The position numbers and the translations under genes were made by a program. Under the pieces are notes generated by a model. The model saw nothing but the letters and a program-made list of their open reading frames with translations. It was not told where the DNA came from and ran no database searches. Shown one piece after another: positions 53,923-63,575 of a DNA stretch of 64,000 nucleotides. This DNA comes from Pseudomonadota bacterium. Its GTDB lineage: Bacteria > Pseudomonadota > Alphaproteobacteria > Rhizobiales > Beijerinckiaceae. The stretch is from NCBI GenBank assembly GCA_020161575.1, contig JAIUNR010000004.1, forward strand, positions 310,001 to 374,000, written 5' to 3'. The stretch's first letter is position 1. Each line of letters begins with the position of its first letter.

Positions 53923-54612
53923 ATGGACGATCTGAACGAACCCCGGCTGATCACGGAAAACGGCGTCGCGCAGCGCGTCGGCCGCATCGTGGATTCGACC
54001 ATCCGCTCGCTTGGTTACCGCCTCGTGCGTGTGAAGGTTTCCGGGCTCAACGGCTGCACCGTCCAGATCATGGCCGAGCGACCGGACGGCACGATGGGCA
54101 TCGAGGATTGCGAATTGGTCAGCCGCACCATCGCGCCCCTGCTCGATGTCGAGGATCCGATCCCCACGGCCTATAACCTTGAGATTTCCTCGCCGGGCAT
54201 CGACCGACCGCTGGTCCGCACCTCCGATTTCGCGCGCTGGATCGGCTACGATGCGCGCATCGAGATGGCCGTGCCGGTCAATGGCCGCAAGCGTTATCGC
54301 GGCTTCATCGATGCCGCGGAAGGCGAGAGCGTCACGATCCTCCTGCCCGATGTGCCGGCGGAAGAGGACAGGCGTGTCACGCTCGACCTGCGCGACATGT
54401 CCGAGGCGCGCCTTGTGCTTACCGATGCCGTGATCGAGGAATCGCTGCGTCGCGGCAAGGCGGCGCTCGAAGCCGCCGGATTGGCCGAAGATCTGGACGA
54501 AGCGGAAGCGGCGGCGGAAGAGACGCCGCCCGCGCCGCGCTGGCAGCCGGGGCCGCGCCCCGAAAAGCCCGTGAAAAAACCGAAAGGACCGGGGCGCTTC
54601 AAGAAAGCGTAA
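53923..54612 (+). CDS. rimP: Ribosome maturation factor RimP
   Basis: Needed for 30S subunit maturation. The 229-aa product has RimP N-domain ([20 protein letters not shown]), the [20 protein letters not shown] segment, [20 protein letters not shown] and an SH3-like C-domain (~100-165). An extra Glu/Pro/Lys-rich tail (~185-229) extends beyond E. coli RimP, common in Rhizobiales. AAAGGGAAG precedes the start; a TTG three bases earlier is possible. Confidence 0.94.
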   Translation: MDDLNEPRLITENGVAQRVGRIVDSTIRSLGYRLVRVKVSGLNGCTVQIMAERPDGTMGIEDCELVSRTIAPLLDVEDPIPTAYNLEISSPGIDRPLVRTSDFARWIGYDARIEMAVPVNGRKRYRGFIDAAEGESVTILLPDVPAEEDRRVTLDLRDMSEARLVLTDAVIEESLRRGKAALEAAGLAEDLDEAEAAAEETPPAPRWQPGPRPEKPVKKPKGPGRFKKA

Positions 54613-54671
54613 CCGGTCGATGGATCGAATTCGGCCCTTCAAACGAGGGTCATGACCTGACGGAGGAATGG

Positions 54672-56258
54672 ATGTCAGTCAGCGCAAACCGCCTGGAGCT
54701 GTTGCAGATCGCCGACGCGGTCGCCCGCGAGAAGATGATCGATCGCGAGATCGTTCTTTCCGCGATGGAAGACGCCTACGCGAAGATCGCGAAATCGCGC
54801 TACGGTTCCGAGACGGATATCCGCGCCGAGATCCATCCCAAGACCGGCGAGGTCCGCCTTACCCGCGTGATGCATGTCGTCGAGCAGGTGGAGAATGAAT
54901 CGCGCGAGATGGATCTCGCCGAGGCCAAGCGCAAGAACCCGGCCGCGCAGATCGGCGATACCTTCACCGACCAGCTTCCGCCGGTGGAGTTCGGCCGCAT
55001 GGCGGCCCAGAGCGCCAAGCAGGTCATCACGCAGAAGGTGCGCGAGGCCGAGCGTGACCGGCAATATGACGAGTTCAAGGACCGTGTGGGCGATATCATC
55101 AACGGTGTCGTCAAGCGTGTGGAATACGGCAACGTGATTGTCGATCTCGGCAAGGGCGAGGCGGTGATCCGCCGCGACGAGCTGATTCCGCGCGAGACCT
55201 TCCGGCCGGGCGACCGCATCCGCTCCTATCTGTTCGATGTGCGCCGCGAGGCGCGTGGCCCGCAGATCTTCCTCTCGCGCACGCACCCCATGTTCATGGC
55301 CAAACTGTTCATGCAGGAAGTGCCGGAAATCTATGACGGCGTCATCGAGATCAAGGCGGTGGCGCGCGATCCGGGCAGCCGCGCCAAGATTGCGGTGATC
55401 AGCCGCGATTCCTCGATCGATCCGGTTGGCGCCTGCGTCGGCATGCGCGGTTCGCGCGTTCAGGCTGTCGTGCAGGAATTGCAGGGTGAGCGCGTCGATA
55501 TCATTCCGTGGTCGGAGAACGTGGCGAGCTTCATCGTCAATGCGCTCCAGCCGGCGGAAGTCGCGAAGGTCGTGCTCGATGAGGAATCGGAGCGCATCGA
55601 GGTCGTGGTGCCCGATGACCAGCTCTCGCTCGCCATTGGCCGTCGCGGCCAGAATGTGCGTCTCGCCTCGCAGCTCACCGGCTGGAACATCGACATCCTT
55701 ACCGAGAGTGAGGAGAGCGAGCGCCGCCAGAAGGAATTCGCCGAACGTTCGCAGCTCTTCTGCGACGCGCTCGATGTCGACGAGATGGTGGGCCAGCTGC
55801 TGGCCTCCGAAGGTTTCGCGACGATCGAGGAAATCGCCTATGTCGACCGCGCCGATGTTCTGGGCATCGAGGGTTTCGACGAGGATACCGCGGACGAACT
55901 CCAGAACCGCGCCCGCACCTACCTCGAGCGGATCGAGGGCGAGCGCCAGGCGCGCCGCAGGGAGCTCGGCGTCGAGGATGCGTTGACCGAAATTCCGGGC
56001 GTTACCTCGGCGATGCTGGTCGCGTTGGGCGAGAACGACGTGAAGAGTGTCGAGGATCTCGCCGGCTGCGCCACCGACGATCTCGTCGGTTGGACCGAGA
56101 AGCGTGGCAACGACACGGTGCGCGTGCCGGGCTATTTCACCGGGTTGGATCTGAGCCGTGACGATGCGGAAGCCATGATCATGGCGGCGCGCGTGGCGGC
56201 CGGCTGGGTCGAGGCGGAGGCCGAGGTCGAGGAAGCCGACGAGACGGAAGAAGGCTGA
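54672..56258 (+). CDS. nusA: Transcription termination/antitermination factor NusA
   Basis: RNA-polymerase-bound factor for pausing, termination and antitermination. The 528-aa product shows the N-terminal RNAP-binding domain (1-~130), S1 domain ([20 protein letters not shown]), KH1/KH2 ([40 protein letters not shown]) and two HhH-type acidic repeats at the C-terminus ([40 protein letters not shown]), ending in an acidic EADETEEG tail. ribosome site GGAGGAATGG. Between rimP and ylxR as usual. Confidence 0.96.
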   Translation: MSVSANRLELLQIADAVAREKMIDREIVLSAMEDAYAKIAKSRYGSETDIRAEIHPKTGEVRLTRVMHVVEQVENESREMDLAEAKRKNPAAQIGDTFTDQLPPVEFGRMAAQSAKQVITQKVREAERDRQYDEFKDRVGDIINGVVKRVEYGNVIVDLGKGEAVIRRDELIPRETFRPGDRIRSYLFDVRREARGPQIFLSRTHPMFMAKLFMQEVPEIYDGVIEIKAVARDPGSRAKIAVISRDSSIDPVGACVGMRGSRVQAVVQELQGERVDIIPWSENVASFIVNALQPAEVAKVVLDEESERIEVVVPDDQLSLAIGRRGQNVRLASQLTGWNIDILTESEESERRQKEFAERSQLFCDALDVDEMVGQLLASEGFATIEEIAYVDRADVLGIEGFDEDTADELQNRARTYLERIEGERQARRRELGVEDALTEIPGVTSAMLVALGENDVKSVEDLAGCATDDLVGWTEKRGNDTVRVPGYFTGLDLSRDDAEAMIMAARVAAGWVEAEAEVEEADETEEG

Positions 56259-56262
56259 CGGG

Positions 56263-56949
56263 ATGCAGGAAGGCGACGCGGAAACCGATGATCGCAAGGC
56301 GGTGACGCGGCTCTGCGTCGCCACCCGCGCGGTGCGGCCCGTCGCCGAGCTGATCCGCTTCGTCGCTGGGCCGGATGGCGTGCTGGTGCCGGATATCCGC
56401 AACCGCCTGCCCGGGCGCGGTGTCTGGGTGACCAATTCCGCGCCGGTTCTTCGTCAGGCGATCGCCCGCAAGGCGCTTTCACGCGCGCTCAAGGAACAGA
56501 TCGTGGTTTCCCCGGAGCTTGAGGCCGTCACGGCCGATCTTCTCCGGCGCGACGCGCTTCAGATGCTCTCGCTCGTGAACAAGGCCGGCGCGGTGACGAG
56601 CGGGTTTTCGAAGATCGAGGGTGGGCGCGGCGCGATCCTTGCGCTTGTGCAGGCGAGCGACGGGTCGTCCGCCGAAATCGCCCGGCTTCAGGGGCTTTGC
56701 CGCGAACGGGGGCGTGGCCGGCATGCACCGCTCGTGATCCGTGCGTTTACCGCTTCCGAAATAGGTCTGTCCATCGGGCGGGAACATGTGATACATGCCG
56801 CGCTTGCGGTTCATGACGCCGCCTCGGTCTTCGTCGATCGGGCGCGGCGCTACAGTGAATTTATAACCGGCGGCCCGGCGAAGTCGGAAACGATTTCGGC
56901 AAGCGGGCCTTCGGACGTTTCGGGATCCGCATCGGATCAGGGAACATGA
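56263..56949 (+). CDS. ylxR: YlxR (DUF448) - L7Ae-like RNA-binding fusion protein
   Basis: A 228-aa protein. N-terminal YlxR domain (CVATRAVRPVAELIRFVAGP; NRLPGRGVWVTNSAPVLRQA) and a C-terminal L7Ae/YlxQ-like domain (~90-165; RDALQMLSLVNKAGAVTSGF), so it combines the two small proteins encoded separately between nusA and infB in Firmicutes. Disordered C-terminal ~50 residues. Four bases after nusA, in the same operon. Predicted RNA-binding; exact role uncertain. Confidence 0.9.
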   Translation: MQEGDAETDDRKAVTRLCVATRAVRPVAELIRFVAGPDGVLVPDIRNRLPGRGVWVTNSAPVLRQAIARKALSRALKEQIVVSPELEAVTADLLRRDALQMLSLVNKAGAVTSGFSKIEGGRGAILALVQASDGSSAEIARLQGLCRERGRGRHAPLVIRAFTASEIGLSIGREHVIHAALAVHDAASVFVDRARRYSEFITGGPAKSETISASGPSDVSGSASDQGT

Positions 56950-57027
56950 AGACCGGGCAGGCATCTCCTTGAGGGAAACCGCCTGATGACCGGATTTTGA
57001 TATCGATCGTCGAGGAAAACGACACGA

Positions 57028-60000
57028 ATGAGTGACAACAAGACCACGGGCGACAAGACTCTCTCCGTCCAGCCGAAGACGCTCTCGCTGAAGCGTCCGG
57101 TGGAGACCGGCGTGGTCAAGCAGAGCTTTTCGCACGGTCGCACCAATGCTGTCGTCGTCGAGACGAAGAAGCGTCGTCCCTCGATGCTGGAGTCGGGCAC
57201 GAAGCCCGCTGCGGTTGAGACCCGCCCCGTCGCGCCGCAGCCGGTCGGCGCGCGTCCCGAGCAGAATACGCCGCGCCAGCAGCCGCGCCCCAGTTTCGGC
57301 GGCCAGCAGCAGCGCAACCTCACCGATACCGAGCGTGACCGTCTCGCGCAGGCGCTGGCCGAATCGCGCCGTCGCGAGGAGGAGGAGCGCGCCCGTCAGG
57401 AGGCCGAGCGTCGTGAGCAGGAGCGGCTTGCCGCTGAAGCGCGCCGCCGCGAGGCCGAGGCCCAGCAGGCCGCAGAGCGCGCCAAGGCCGCGGCTGCGCC
57501 GCCGCCTCCACCCCCTGCTCCCGCGCCGGCCCCGGTTGCGGCTCCGGCCCCGGTGTCAGCCGCGCCCGCAGCGCCGAGCGCATCGGCTGCTCCTGTCGCG
57601 CAGGCTCCGGCGCCACGCCCCGCCGCGCCGGCTCAATCCTTCCGTTCGGAATCGCCGCGGCCCTCTTCGCCGCCTCAGCGTGATTTCGGCGCGCGTCCGC
57701 CTCGTCTTGACGGCCCGCGTTTTGGGCGCCCCGAAGGGGGCGGCGAGCGCCGCTCCGATGCGCCGCGTGATGGTTTCCGCCGGGACGCGCCGCGTGGGGA
57801 TGGTCCGCGCCCCGAAGGTGGCTTCCGCCGCGAGGGCGGGCGCGATGGTGCGCCGCGTCCCGAGGGTGGGTTCCGCCGTGAGGGAGGTCCGCCGCGTGAT
57901 GGCGCGCCTCGCTCCGCTGGCGGCGAAAGGCCGACTGGCACCGTTCGTCTCGGCTTTGCCCCGCGTCCGGGGCAGGCCCCTGCCGGCGCCCGCCCGCCCG
58001 GAGGCCGTCCGCCGATCGGTGGCGCTGCCGGGATCGAGGAGCTCGAAAACATGCGGCCCAAGCGCGAAGTCGCGCCGGGTGCCGCCAAGACCCCTTCGTC
58101 GCGCGATCGCGATGACGATGAAGGCCGCGTTGTCCGCAAGCCGGGCGTGAAAGCGCCCGCGCCCGCCAAGCCTGAGCGCACCAAGACAGGCGCCGAAAAG
58201 GCGCGTGGCCGCCTGACCGTGACCAGCGTGCTCACCGGCGATGACGAACGCACCCGCTCGGTGGCGGCCTTCAAGCGCCGTGTCCAGCGCATGAAGGGCA
58301 TGGCTGCGAACGAGCCGAAGGAAAAGATCTCCCGCGAGGTTGTCATTCCCGAGACGATCACCATCCAGGAGCTCGCGAACCGCATGTCGGAGCGCGCGGT
58401 GGATGTCATCCGCTTTCTGATGAAGCAGGGGCAGATGGTGAAGATCACCGATGTGGTCGATGCCGATACCGCCCAGCTGGTCGCCGAGGATCTTGGCCAT
58501 ACCGTGAAGCGCGTTGCCGAGGCGGATGTCGAGGAGGGGCTGTTCGACGTTCCGGACGACGATTCCGCAATGGTTTCGCGCCCGCCGGTCGTCACCATCA
58601 TGGGCCATGTCGATCACGGCAAGACCTCGCTGCTCGACGCCATCCGCCAGACCAACGTTGTCTCGGGCGAGGCGGGCGGCATTACCCAGCATATCGGCGC
58701 CTACCAGGTCAGGACGCCGCTTGGTGGTCTCGTGACCTTCATCGACACGCCGGGCCACGCGGCCTTCACCGCGATGCGTGCGCGCGGTGCGAAGGTGACG
58801 GATATCGTCATCCTCGTCGTCGCGGCGGATGACGGCGTGATGCCGCAGACGATCGAGGCGATCAACCACGCCAAGGCGGCCAAGGTGCCGATGATCGTGG
58901 CGATCAACAAGATCGACAAGCCGGAAGCCAAGCCCGAGCGGGTGCGCACCGAGCTTCTCCAGCACGATGTGCAGGTGGAGAGTATGGGTGGCGATACGCT
59001 CGAACTCGAGGTTTCCGCCAAGCAGAAGCTCAATCTCGACAAGCTGCTCGAGACCATCCAGCTTCAGGCAGAAGTGCTTGAGCTCAAGGCCAATCCGGAG
59101 CGCGCGGCGGAAGGTTCCGTCGTCGAGGCGAAGCTCGATCGCGGCCGTGGCCCGGTCGCGACGGTCCTCGTCCAGCGCGGTACCTTGCGCACGGGCGATA
59201 TCGTCGTCGCGGGCGCCCAATGGGGCCGCGTGCGTGCCCTTATCAACGACAAGGGCGAGAGCGTGCCGGAAGCCGGCCCGTCGCTGCCGGTCGAGATTCT
59301 CGGCTTCCAGGGCGCGCCCGAGGCGGGCGATCGCGTTGCGGTGGTCGAGAGCGAGGCGCGTGCGCGCGAAATCACCGCCTACCGCGATCGCCAGAAGCGC
59401 GATCAGGCGGCGGCGCGCGGCGCGGGTTCCTCGCGCAGCCTCGTCGACATGATGAAGCAGGCGAAGGATTCCGCCGGCAAGAAGGAATTCCCGCTCATCG
59501 TCAAAGGCGACGTGCAGGGTTCCGTCGAAGCCATCGCGGCTTCTGTCGAGAAGCTGGGCAACGACGAAGTGCGCGCCCGCGTCATGCATACCGGCGTCGG
59601 CGGCATCACGGAGAGCGATATCACGCTCGCCAACGCCACCGGCGCGGTGGTTCTCGCCTTCAACGTGCGCGCCCACAAGGAAGCGCGCGAGGCGGCGGAA
59701 CGTGCCGGCGTCGAGATCCGCTACTACAACATCATCTACGATCTCGTGGATGACGTGAAGGCGGCGATGTCCGGCCTCCTGGCGCCGACCCTGCGCGAGA
59801 CCATGCTCGGCAATGCCGAGATCAAGCAGGTGTTCAACATCACCAAGGTCGGCAATATCGCGGGCTGCGTGGTCACGGACGGCAAGGTGGAGCGCGGCGC
59901 GAAGGTGCGCCTGATCCGCGACAATGTCGTGATCCACGAGGGCACGTTGAAGACGCTCAAGCGCTTCAAGGACGAGGTGAAGGAAGTCCAGTCCGGTCAG

Positions 60001-60093
60001 GAATGCGGCATGGCCTTCGCCAATTACGAGGATATGCGCGCGGGCGACGTGATCGAGTGCTTCCGCGTCGAGGAAATCCAGCGTTCGCTGTGA
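57028..60093 (+). CDS. infB: Translation initiation factor IF-2
   Basis: GTPase bringing fMet-tRNA to the 30S subunit. The 1021-aa product has a long low-complexity N-terminal region (~1-340) with charged helix (~90-160), Ala/Pro-rich stretch (~160-230) and Arg/Gly/Pro repeats, then IF2_N ([20 protein letters not shown]), G domain with G1 [20 protein letters not shown]3 DTPGHAAF, G4 NKID, domain II and IF-2 C-domains. Ends [17 protein letters not shown] Rho-independent terminator follows. Confidence 0.97.
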   Translation: MSDNKTTGDKTLSVQPKTLSLKRPVETGVVKQSFSHGRTNAVVVETKKRRPSMLESGTKPAAVETRPVAPQPVGARPEQNTPRQQPRPSFGGQQQRNLTDTERDRLAQALAESRRREEEERARQEAERREQERLAAEARRREAEAQQAAERAKAAAAPPPPPPAPAPAPVAAPAPVSAAPAAPSASAAPVAQAPAPRPAAPAQSFRSESPRPSSPPQRDFGARPPRLDGPRFGRPEGGGERRSDAPRDGFRRDAPRGDGPRPEGGFRREGGRDGAPRPEGGFRREGGPPRDGAPRSAGGERPTGTVRLGFAPRPGQAPAGARPPGGRPPIGGAAGIEELENMRPKREVAPGAAKTPSSRDRDDDEGRVVRKPGVKAPAPAKPERTKTGAEKARGRLTVTSVLTGDDERTRSVAAFKRRVQRMKGMAANEPKEKISREVVIPETITIQELANRMSERAVDVIRFLMKQGQMVKITDVVDADTAQLVAEDLGHTVKRVAEADVEEGLFDVPDDDSAMVSRPPVVTIMGHVDHGKTSLLDAIRQTNVVSGEAGGITQHIGAYQVRTPLGGLVTFIDTPGHAAFTAMRARGAKVTDIVILVVAADDGVMPQTIEAINHAKAAKVPMIVAINKIDKPEAKPERVRTELLQHDVQVESMGGDTLELEVSAKQKLNLDKLLETIQLQAEVLELKANPERAAEGSVVEAKLDRGRGPVATVLVQRGTLRTGDIVVAGAQWGRVRALINDKGESVPEAGPSLPVEILGFQGAPEAGDRVAVVESEARAREITAYRDRQKRDQAAARGAGSSRSLVDMMKQAKDSAGKKEFPLIVKGDVQGSVEAIAASVEKLGNDEVRARVMHTGVGGITESDITLANATGAVVLAFNVRAHKEAREAAERAGVEIRYYNIIYDLVDDVKAAMSGLLAPTLRETMLGNAEIKQVFNITKVGNIAGCVVTDGKVERGAKVRLIRDNVVIHEGTLKTLKRFKDEVKEVQSGQECGMAFANYEDMRAGDVIECFRVEEIQRSL
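57812..57910 (+). repeat. In-frame tandem repeat within infB
   Basis: Two adjacent ~45-50 bp units, both encoding [10 protein letters not shown] followed by an RDGAPR-type end, inside the disordered N-terminal region of IF-2. Copy number is likely to vary between strains because the units are in frame. Confidence 0.7.
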
Positions 60094-60117
60094 TGGCCTC
60101 GGCCTCTTGATGTCGCG

Positions 60118-60142
60118 AGAGGCCGGGATTGCCCGGCCTTTT
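60118..60142 (+). terminator. Rho-independent terminator after infB
   Basis: GGCCGGG (60121-60127), loop ATTG, CCCGGCC (60132-60138), then TTTT (60139-60142). Strong and perfect, 25 nt after the infB stop. It splits infB from rbfA, which are often co-transcribed. Confidence 0.9.
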
Positions 60143-60160
60143 CGCATTTTCCCGGCAGTA

Positions 60161-60194
60161 TTTTCACGCGAAGCGGACCCGGTTCGCGTGAAAA
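60161..60194. repeat. REP-like 12-bp palindrome before rbfA
   Basis: TTTTCACGCGAA (60161-60172) and TTCGCGTGAAAA (60183-60194) form a perfect 12-bp stem around a 10-nt loop. It is flanked by GCATTTTC on the left and continues into AAAATGC on the right. A structurally similar element lies between rpsO and pnp (63277-63314). Confidence 0.6.
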
Positions 60195-60223
60195 TGCGGA
60201 ATATGAGATAGATTGAGCCGAGC

Positions 60224-60646
60224 ATGGTTCGTCCCAACCCCAATCCCGGCATGCCCTCCCAGCGCCAGCTGCGCGTGGGCGAGCAGATCCGTCACGCGCT
60301 GGCCGAAGTGCTCGCGCGCGGTGATGTGCATGACCCCGAGCTTTCCGGCATGATCATCTCGGTGCTGGAGGTGCGCATGTCGCCGGATCTGCGCCATGGC
60401 ACCGTGCTGGTGATGCCGCTTGGCGGCAAAGGCGAGGCGGAAGCCGTCGCGGCACTCAACCGCAATGCAAAGGAACTGCGCCACGAGGTTTCGCGCCGGT
60501 TGCGCGAGCTGAAATTCTCGCCCGACCTGCGCTTTCGCGTCGATGACCGCTACGACGAGGCGGCGCGGATCGAGAAGATTTTCCACGACGAGCGCGTCCG
60601 GCGCGACCTCGCCGAAAAGAACAGCAAGAACGAAGACTCCGAATGA
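60224..60646 (+). CDS. rbfA: Ribosome-binding factor A
   Basis: Binds 30S subunits during 16S rRNA 5'-end maturation and cold adaptation. The 140-aa product is a KH-type fold with [40 protein letters not shown] and the [20 protein letters not shown] end block. Overlaps truB by ATGA. Its promoter must lie between the infB terminator and the start, in or next to the palindrome at 60161-60194. Confidence 0.95.
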   Translation: MVRPNPNPGMPSQRQLRVGEQIRHALAEVLARGDVHDPELSGMIISVLEVRMSPDLRHGTVLVMPLGGKGEAEAVAALNRNAKELRHEVSRRLRELKFSPDLRFRVDDRYDEAARIEKIFHDERVRRDLAEKNSKNEDSE

Positions 60647-61587
60647 CCGACCCCAAGACCCAACAGGCCCCGCGCCCCAAGAAGCGCGACATTCACGGCT
60701 GGCTGATTCTCGACAAGCCGGTGGGCATGACCTCGACCCATGCGGTTGCGATCGTCAAGCGCGTCTTCCGCGCGAAGAAGGCGGGCCATGCCGGCACGCT
60801 CGATCCACTGGCCTCGGGCTGCCTGCCGATCGCGCTCGGCGAGGCGACCAAGACCGTGCCTTACGTGATGGACGGCAAGAAAGCCTATCGCTTCACCGTG
60901 ACCTGGGGCGCCGAGACCACGACCGACGATACCGAAGGCCCGGTGACTCAGACCTCCGACAAGCGCCCGGCGCGCGCCGAGGTCGAGGCGCTGCTGCCGC
61001 GCTTCACCGGCGCGGTGATGCAGGTGCCGCCGAAATTCTCGGCCATCAAGGTCGATGGCGAGCGTGCCTATGATCTCGCCCGCGACGGTGAGGAGGTGGT
61101 GCTTGAAGCCCGTGAGGTGCTGATCGACAGCCTCGACATCGTCGCGCACGACGACAAGACCACCGTTCTTGAGGCCGCGTGCGGCAAGGGCACCTATGTC
61201 CGCGCGATCGCGCGTGATCTTGGTCGCGCATTGGGATGTTACGGCCATGTGACCGCGCTCCGGCGTACGCGCGTCGGGCCTTTCGCGGAGGTTGACTTCA
61301 TTTCCGCCGAGGATCTCACGGCAACCTCCGAGGATGCCGCCGAGCAGGAAGCCCATGTGATGGATCTGCTGGCGGATGTCGATCGCGGGCTTTCCGAATT
61401 GCCCGATCTCAACGTCTCGCGCCACGACGCGGCCCGCCTCAAGCGCGGTCAGAGTATCATCCTGCGCGGTTCCGGTGCACCGCTCGCGGAGGGCGCGATC
61501 GCCGTCCATTGCGGGCATGAGCTGGTTGCGATCGGCGATGTCGCCAAGGGCGAAGTGCGACCGCATCGCGTTTTCAACTTGGGGTGA
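60643..61587 (+). CDS. truB: tRNA pseudouridine(55) synthase TruB
   Basis: Isomerises U55 of the tRNA T-loop. The 314-aa product has the catalytic Asp in [20 protein letters not shown] (~residue 49), and [12 protein letters not shown], the TruB start motif. [20 protein letters not shown] precedes the C-terminal PUA-like region. Starts in the rbfA stop (ATGA). Normally followed by rpsO; here rsgA intervenes. Confidence 0.96.
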   Translation: MTDPKTQQAPRPKKRDIHGWLILDKPVGMTSTHAVAIVKRVFRAKKAGHAGTLDPLASGCLPIALGEATKTVPYVMDGKKAYRFTVTWGAETTTDDTEGPVTQTSDKRPARAEVEALLPRFTGAVMQVPPKFSAIKVDGERAYDLARDGEEVVLEAREVLIDSLDIVAHDDKTTVLEAACGKGTYVRAIARDLGRALGCYGHVTALRRTRVGPFAEVDFISAEDLTATSEDAAEQEAHVMDLLADVDRGLSELPDLNVSRHDAARLKRGQSIILRGSGAPLAEGAIAVHCGHELVAIGDVAKGEVRPHRVFNLG

Positions 61588-61619
61588 GTTCCCGCTTCCG
61601 GCTCTGCTCCGCGGGCTCC

Positions 61620-61647
61620 TTGCCAAGCGCCGCCTTGGCCTTATAAT
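61620..61647 (+). promoter_or_regulatory. Strong sigma-70 promoter before rsgA
   Basis: TTGCCA (61620-61625), 16-bp spacer, consensus TATAAT (61642-61647). It faces the short vapC-like remnant and rsgA. The perfect -10 is unusual for this genome region. Confidence 0.6.
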
Positions 61648-61682
61648 GTTCCATCATTCCTCCAGCGAGAAAAGGAGCGGTC

Positions 61683-61736
61683 ATGATTGTCGTTGATGCA
61701 TCCGCGCTTTTCAGCGCTGGCTCTGTCGCGTCCTGA
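61683..61736 (+). pseudogene. Remnant of a VapC-type PIN-domain toxin gene
   Basis: A 17-codon frame beginning ATG 61683 with ribosome site AAAAGGAG. It encodes MIVVDASALFSAGSVAS and then a stop; the IVVDASA strand with its first acidic residue is the usual N-terminus of PIN toxins (VapC, about 130 aa). Nothing of the rest remains before rsgA starts 57 bp later, and no vapB antitoxin was recognised upstream. Chance similarity of a short peptide cannot be excluded. Confidence 0.4.
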
Positions 61737-61792
61737 AATAGGACCCGCCTCGGGCCGGCGCATGACGCCGTTGATTTTCCGAGGAATTCCAA

Positions 61793-62854
61793 ATGATCGA
61801 AGATTATGGCTGGAGCGATGCGCTTCAGGCCCAGTTTGCCGCCTATGCGGCATCCAACCTTGTCCCGGCGCGCGTGATTGCACAGCATCGGGATCTCTAT
61901 GTGCTCACCACCGCAGCCGGGGAGGTGGAAGCGCGGCTTTCGGGGCGCTTTGTCCATACGCAGGCGCGGGAGGATTTTCCCGTGACAGGGGATTGGGTCG
62001 CTGCCCTGGCCCACGGCGAGAGTGAGGCCACCATCCATCATCGCTTGCCGCGCAGCAGCCTGTTTACGCGCAAGGCTGCGGGCCGAGCGCTTGTCTCGCA
62101 AGCCATCGCCGCGAATGTCGATCGCGTGCTGATCGTGTCGTCGCTCAACACGGATCTCAATCCACGCCGCCTCGAACGTGCGCTGGTGATCGCGAACGAG
62201 AGCGGGGTCGAGCCCGTCATCGTGCTGACAAAGGCCGATCTTTGTGCGGATGCCGCCGCGCAATCGGCGTGCCTCGGCCCACTCGCGGAAGGCGTGCGCG
62301 TGATCACGGTCTCCGCCATGACGGGGCAGGGCATCGCGGAGATCCGGGCGCTCGTTCCGCGCGGTATTACGGCGGTGCTCATGGGCAGTTCGGGGGTCGG
62401 AAAATCGACTCTCGCGAATGCGCTTCTGGGAGAAGCCCGGATGGTGACGCGCGATATCCGGCTTCATGACGAGCGCGGCCAGCATACGACGACGCATCGC
62501 GAGCTTCTGCTTGTTCCGGACGGGGGCTGCATCCTCGACACGCCGGGTATGCGTGAGCTCGGCCTCTGGGATGGCGAGGCGGGTATTGGCTCGACCTTCT
62601 CGGATATCGAGGCCCTCGCGGGGAATTGCCGTTTCAGGGATTGCGCCCATGATCGCGAGCCCGGCTGCGCGGTGCGAGAAGCGCTCGAAGAGGGCCAGCT
62701 CGATCCCGCGCGATGGCAAGGTTATCTGAAGCTCCAGCGTGAACTGGCGCATCTGGTCCGCAAGGAAGATCCGGCGGCGAGGGTCGCCGAGAAGAAGCGA
62801 TGGGCGGCGATCTCAAAGAAGCTGCGCAATGGAAAGCGCCATTGGGAGGAATAG
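61793..62854 (+). CDS. rsgA: Ribosome small-subunit-dependent GTPase RsgA
   Basis: Circularly permuted GTPase that checks late 30S assembly. The 353-aa protein has an OB domain (~30-95), G4 VLTKADL before G1 [16 protein letters not shown], then G3 [11 protein letters not shown], and a C-terminal zinc finger ([17 protein letters not shown]). Lies between truB and rpsO, which are usually adjacent, with its own promoter upstream, so it is likely an insertion in an otherwise conserved cluster. Confidence 0.94.
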   Translation: MIEDYGWSDALQAQFAAYAASNLVPARVIAQHRDLYVLTTAAGEVEARLSGRFVHTQAREDFPVTGDWVAALAHGESEATIHHRLPRSSLFTRKAAGRALVSQAIAANVDRVLIVSSLNTDLNPRRLERALVIANESGVEPVIVLTKADLCADAAAQSACLGPLAEGVRVITVSAMTGQGIAEIRALVPRGITAVLMGSSGVGKSTLANALLGEARMVTRDIRLHDERGQHTTTHRELLLVPDGGCILDTPGMRELGLWDGEAGIGSTFSDIEALAGNCRFRDCAHDREPGCAVREALEEGQLDPARWQGYLKLQRELAHLVRKEDPAARVAEKKRWAAISKKLRNGKRHWEE

Positions 62855-62984
62855 CCTGCCTTTTTGCTGGCTATTTCGCGAAAAGCTGCTATTGCAGCGC
62901 ACAGAAGCGGGAGACCGCTTCTGCCCCGACCCTGCTGGACGACATCCCGGCCGGGCCATTTCTCAAGACCTAAGGAGTAACCCG

Positions 62985-63254
62985 ATGTCGATCACGGCCG
63001 AGCGCAAGGACGCGCTCATCAAGGAATACGCGACCAAGGCGGGCGATACCGGCTCGCCGGAAGTGCAGGTCGCGGTGCTCACGGAACGGATCTCGAACCT
63101 GACCGAGCATTTCAAGACGCACAAGAAGGACAATCATTCGCGTCGCGGGCTGCTGAAGCTCGTTTCGCAGCGCCGTTCGCTGCTTGATTACGTCAAGCGC
63201 AAGGACGAGGCGCGCTACAAGAGCCTTATCGAGCGCCTCGGCATCCGCCGCTAA
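62985..63254 (+). CDS. rpsO: 30S ribosomal protein S15
   Basis: Primary-binding 16S rRNA protein, 89 aa, normal length. [40 protein letters not shown] and [20 protein letters not shown] are unmistakable. ATG 62985 follows TAAGGAGTAACCCG. The upstream gap (131 bp) after rsgA presumably holds the promoter and autoregulatory leader. pnp follows 321 bp later. Confidence 0.97.
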   Translation: MSITAERKDALIKEYATKAGDTGSPEVQVAVLTERISNLTEHFKTHKKDNHSRRGLLKLVSQRRSLLDYVKRKDEARYKSLIERLGIRR

Positions 63255-63575
63255 GCGTTTCGATTCAAAAGCAGACGCATTTTCTTTCGATCAACCGAAA
63301 CCCGTTTGATCGGAAAATGCCTCAGAGGGGAGGCTTTGCCCTCCCCTCCTTCGTCGGATGGCAAGGGTTGCTGTCCGGCAGGGTTCCGGCGAATGCCATG
63401 GCAGGATCGCCGGGCGCTTTACCGCGTGAAGCGTCCCGCCGTCTTGCTCATGGGTTTGAGCGGTTCCCACCCTACGTGAACCAATGCGTCGCTGCGCGGC
63501 ATGGGGCCGGGCGGATATCGGCGCGCGATTTACCCGCTCTCCGGCAGGGGCCGGAGGGCTGAACAGGACAACACG
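63255..63575 (+). other. 321-bp rpsO-pnp intergenic region
   Basis: No gene recognised. Element 1 is the REP-like palindrome at 63277-63314. Element 2 is hairpin GAGGGGAGG (63325-63333) / CCTCCCCTC (63340-63348) with a CTTTGC loop, followed by CTTCG, a probable weak terminator or RNase III target as expected ahead of pnp. The remainder to 63575 shows nothing recognised apart from AGGA just before the pnp ATG. Confidence 0.55.
63277..63314. repeat. REP-like palindrome between rpsO and pnp
   Basis: CATTTTC (63277-63283) + CGATCAA pair with TTGATCG + GAAAATG (to 63314), with a TTT bulge and loop CCGAAACCCG-type. Shares outer GCATTTTC...GAAAATGC arms and a central ACCCG with the element at 60161-60194. 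Confidence 0.55.

Noticed and set aside
57556-60252. 898-codon minus-strand frame opposite infB
   Set aside because: Antisense shadow of the IF-2 gene. It has no recognised domain and extends over terminator and palindrome.
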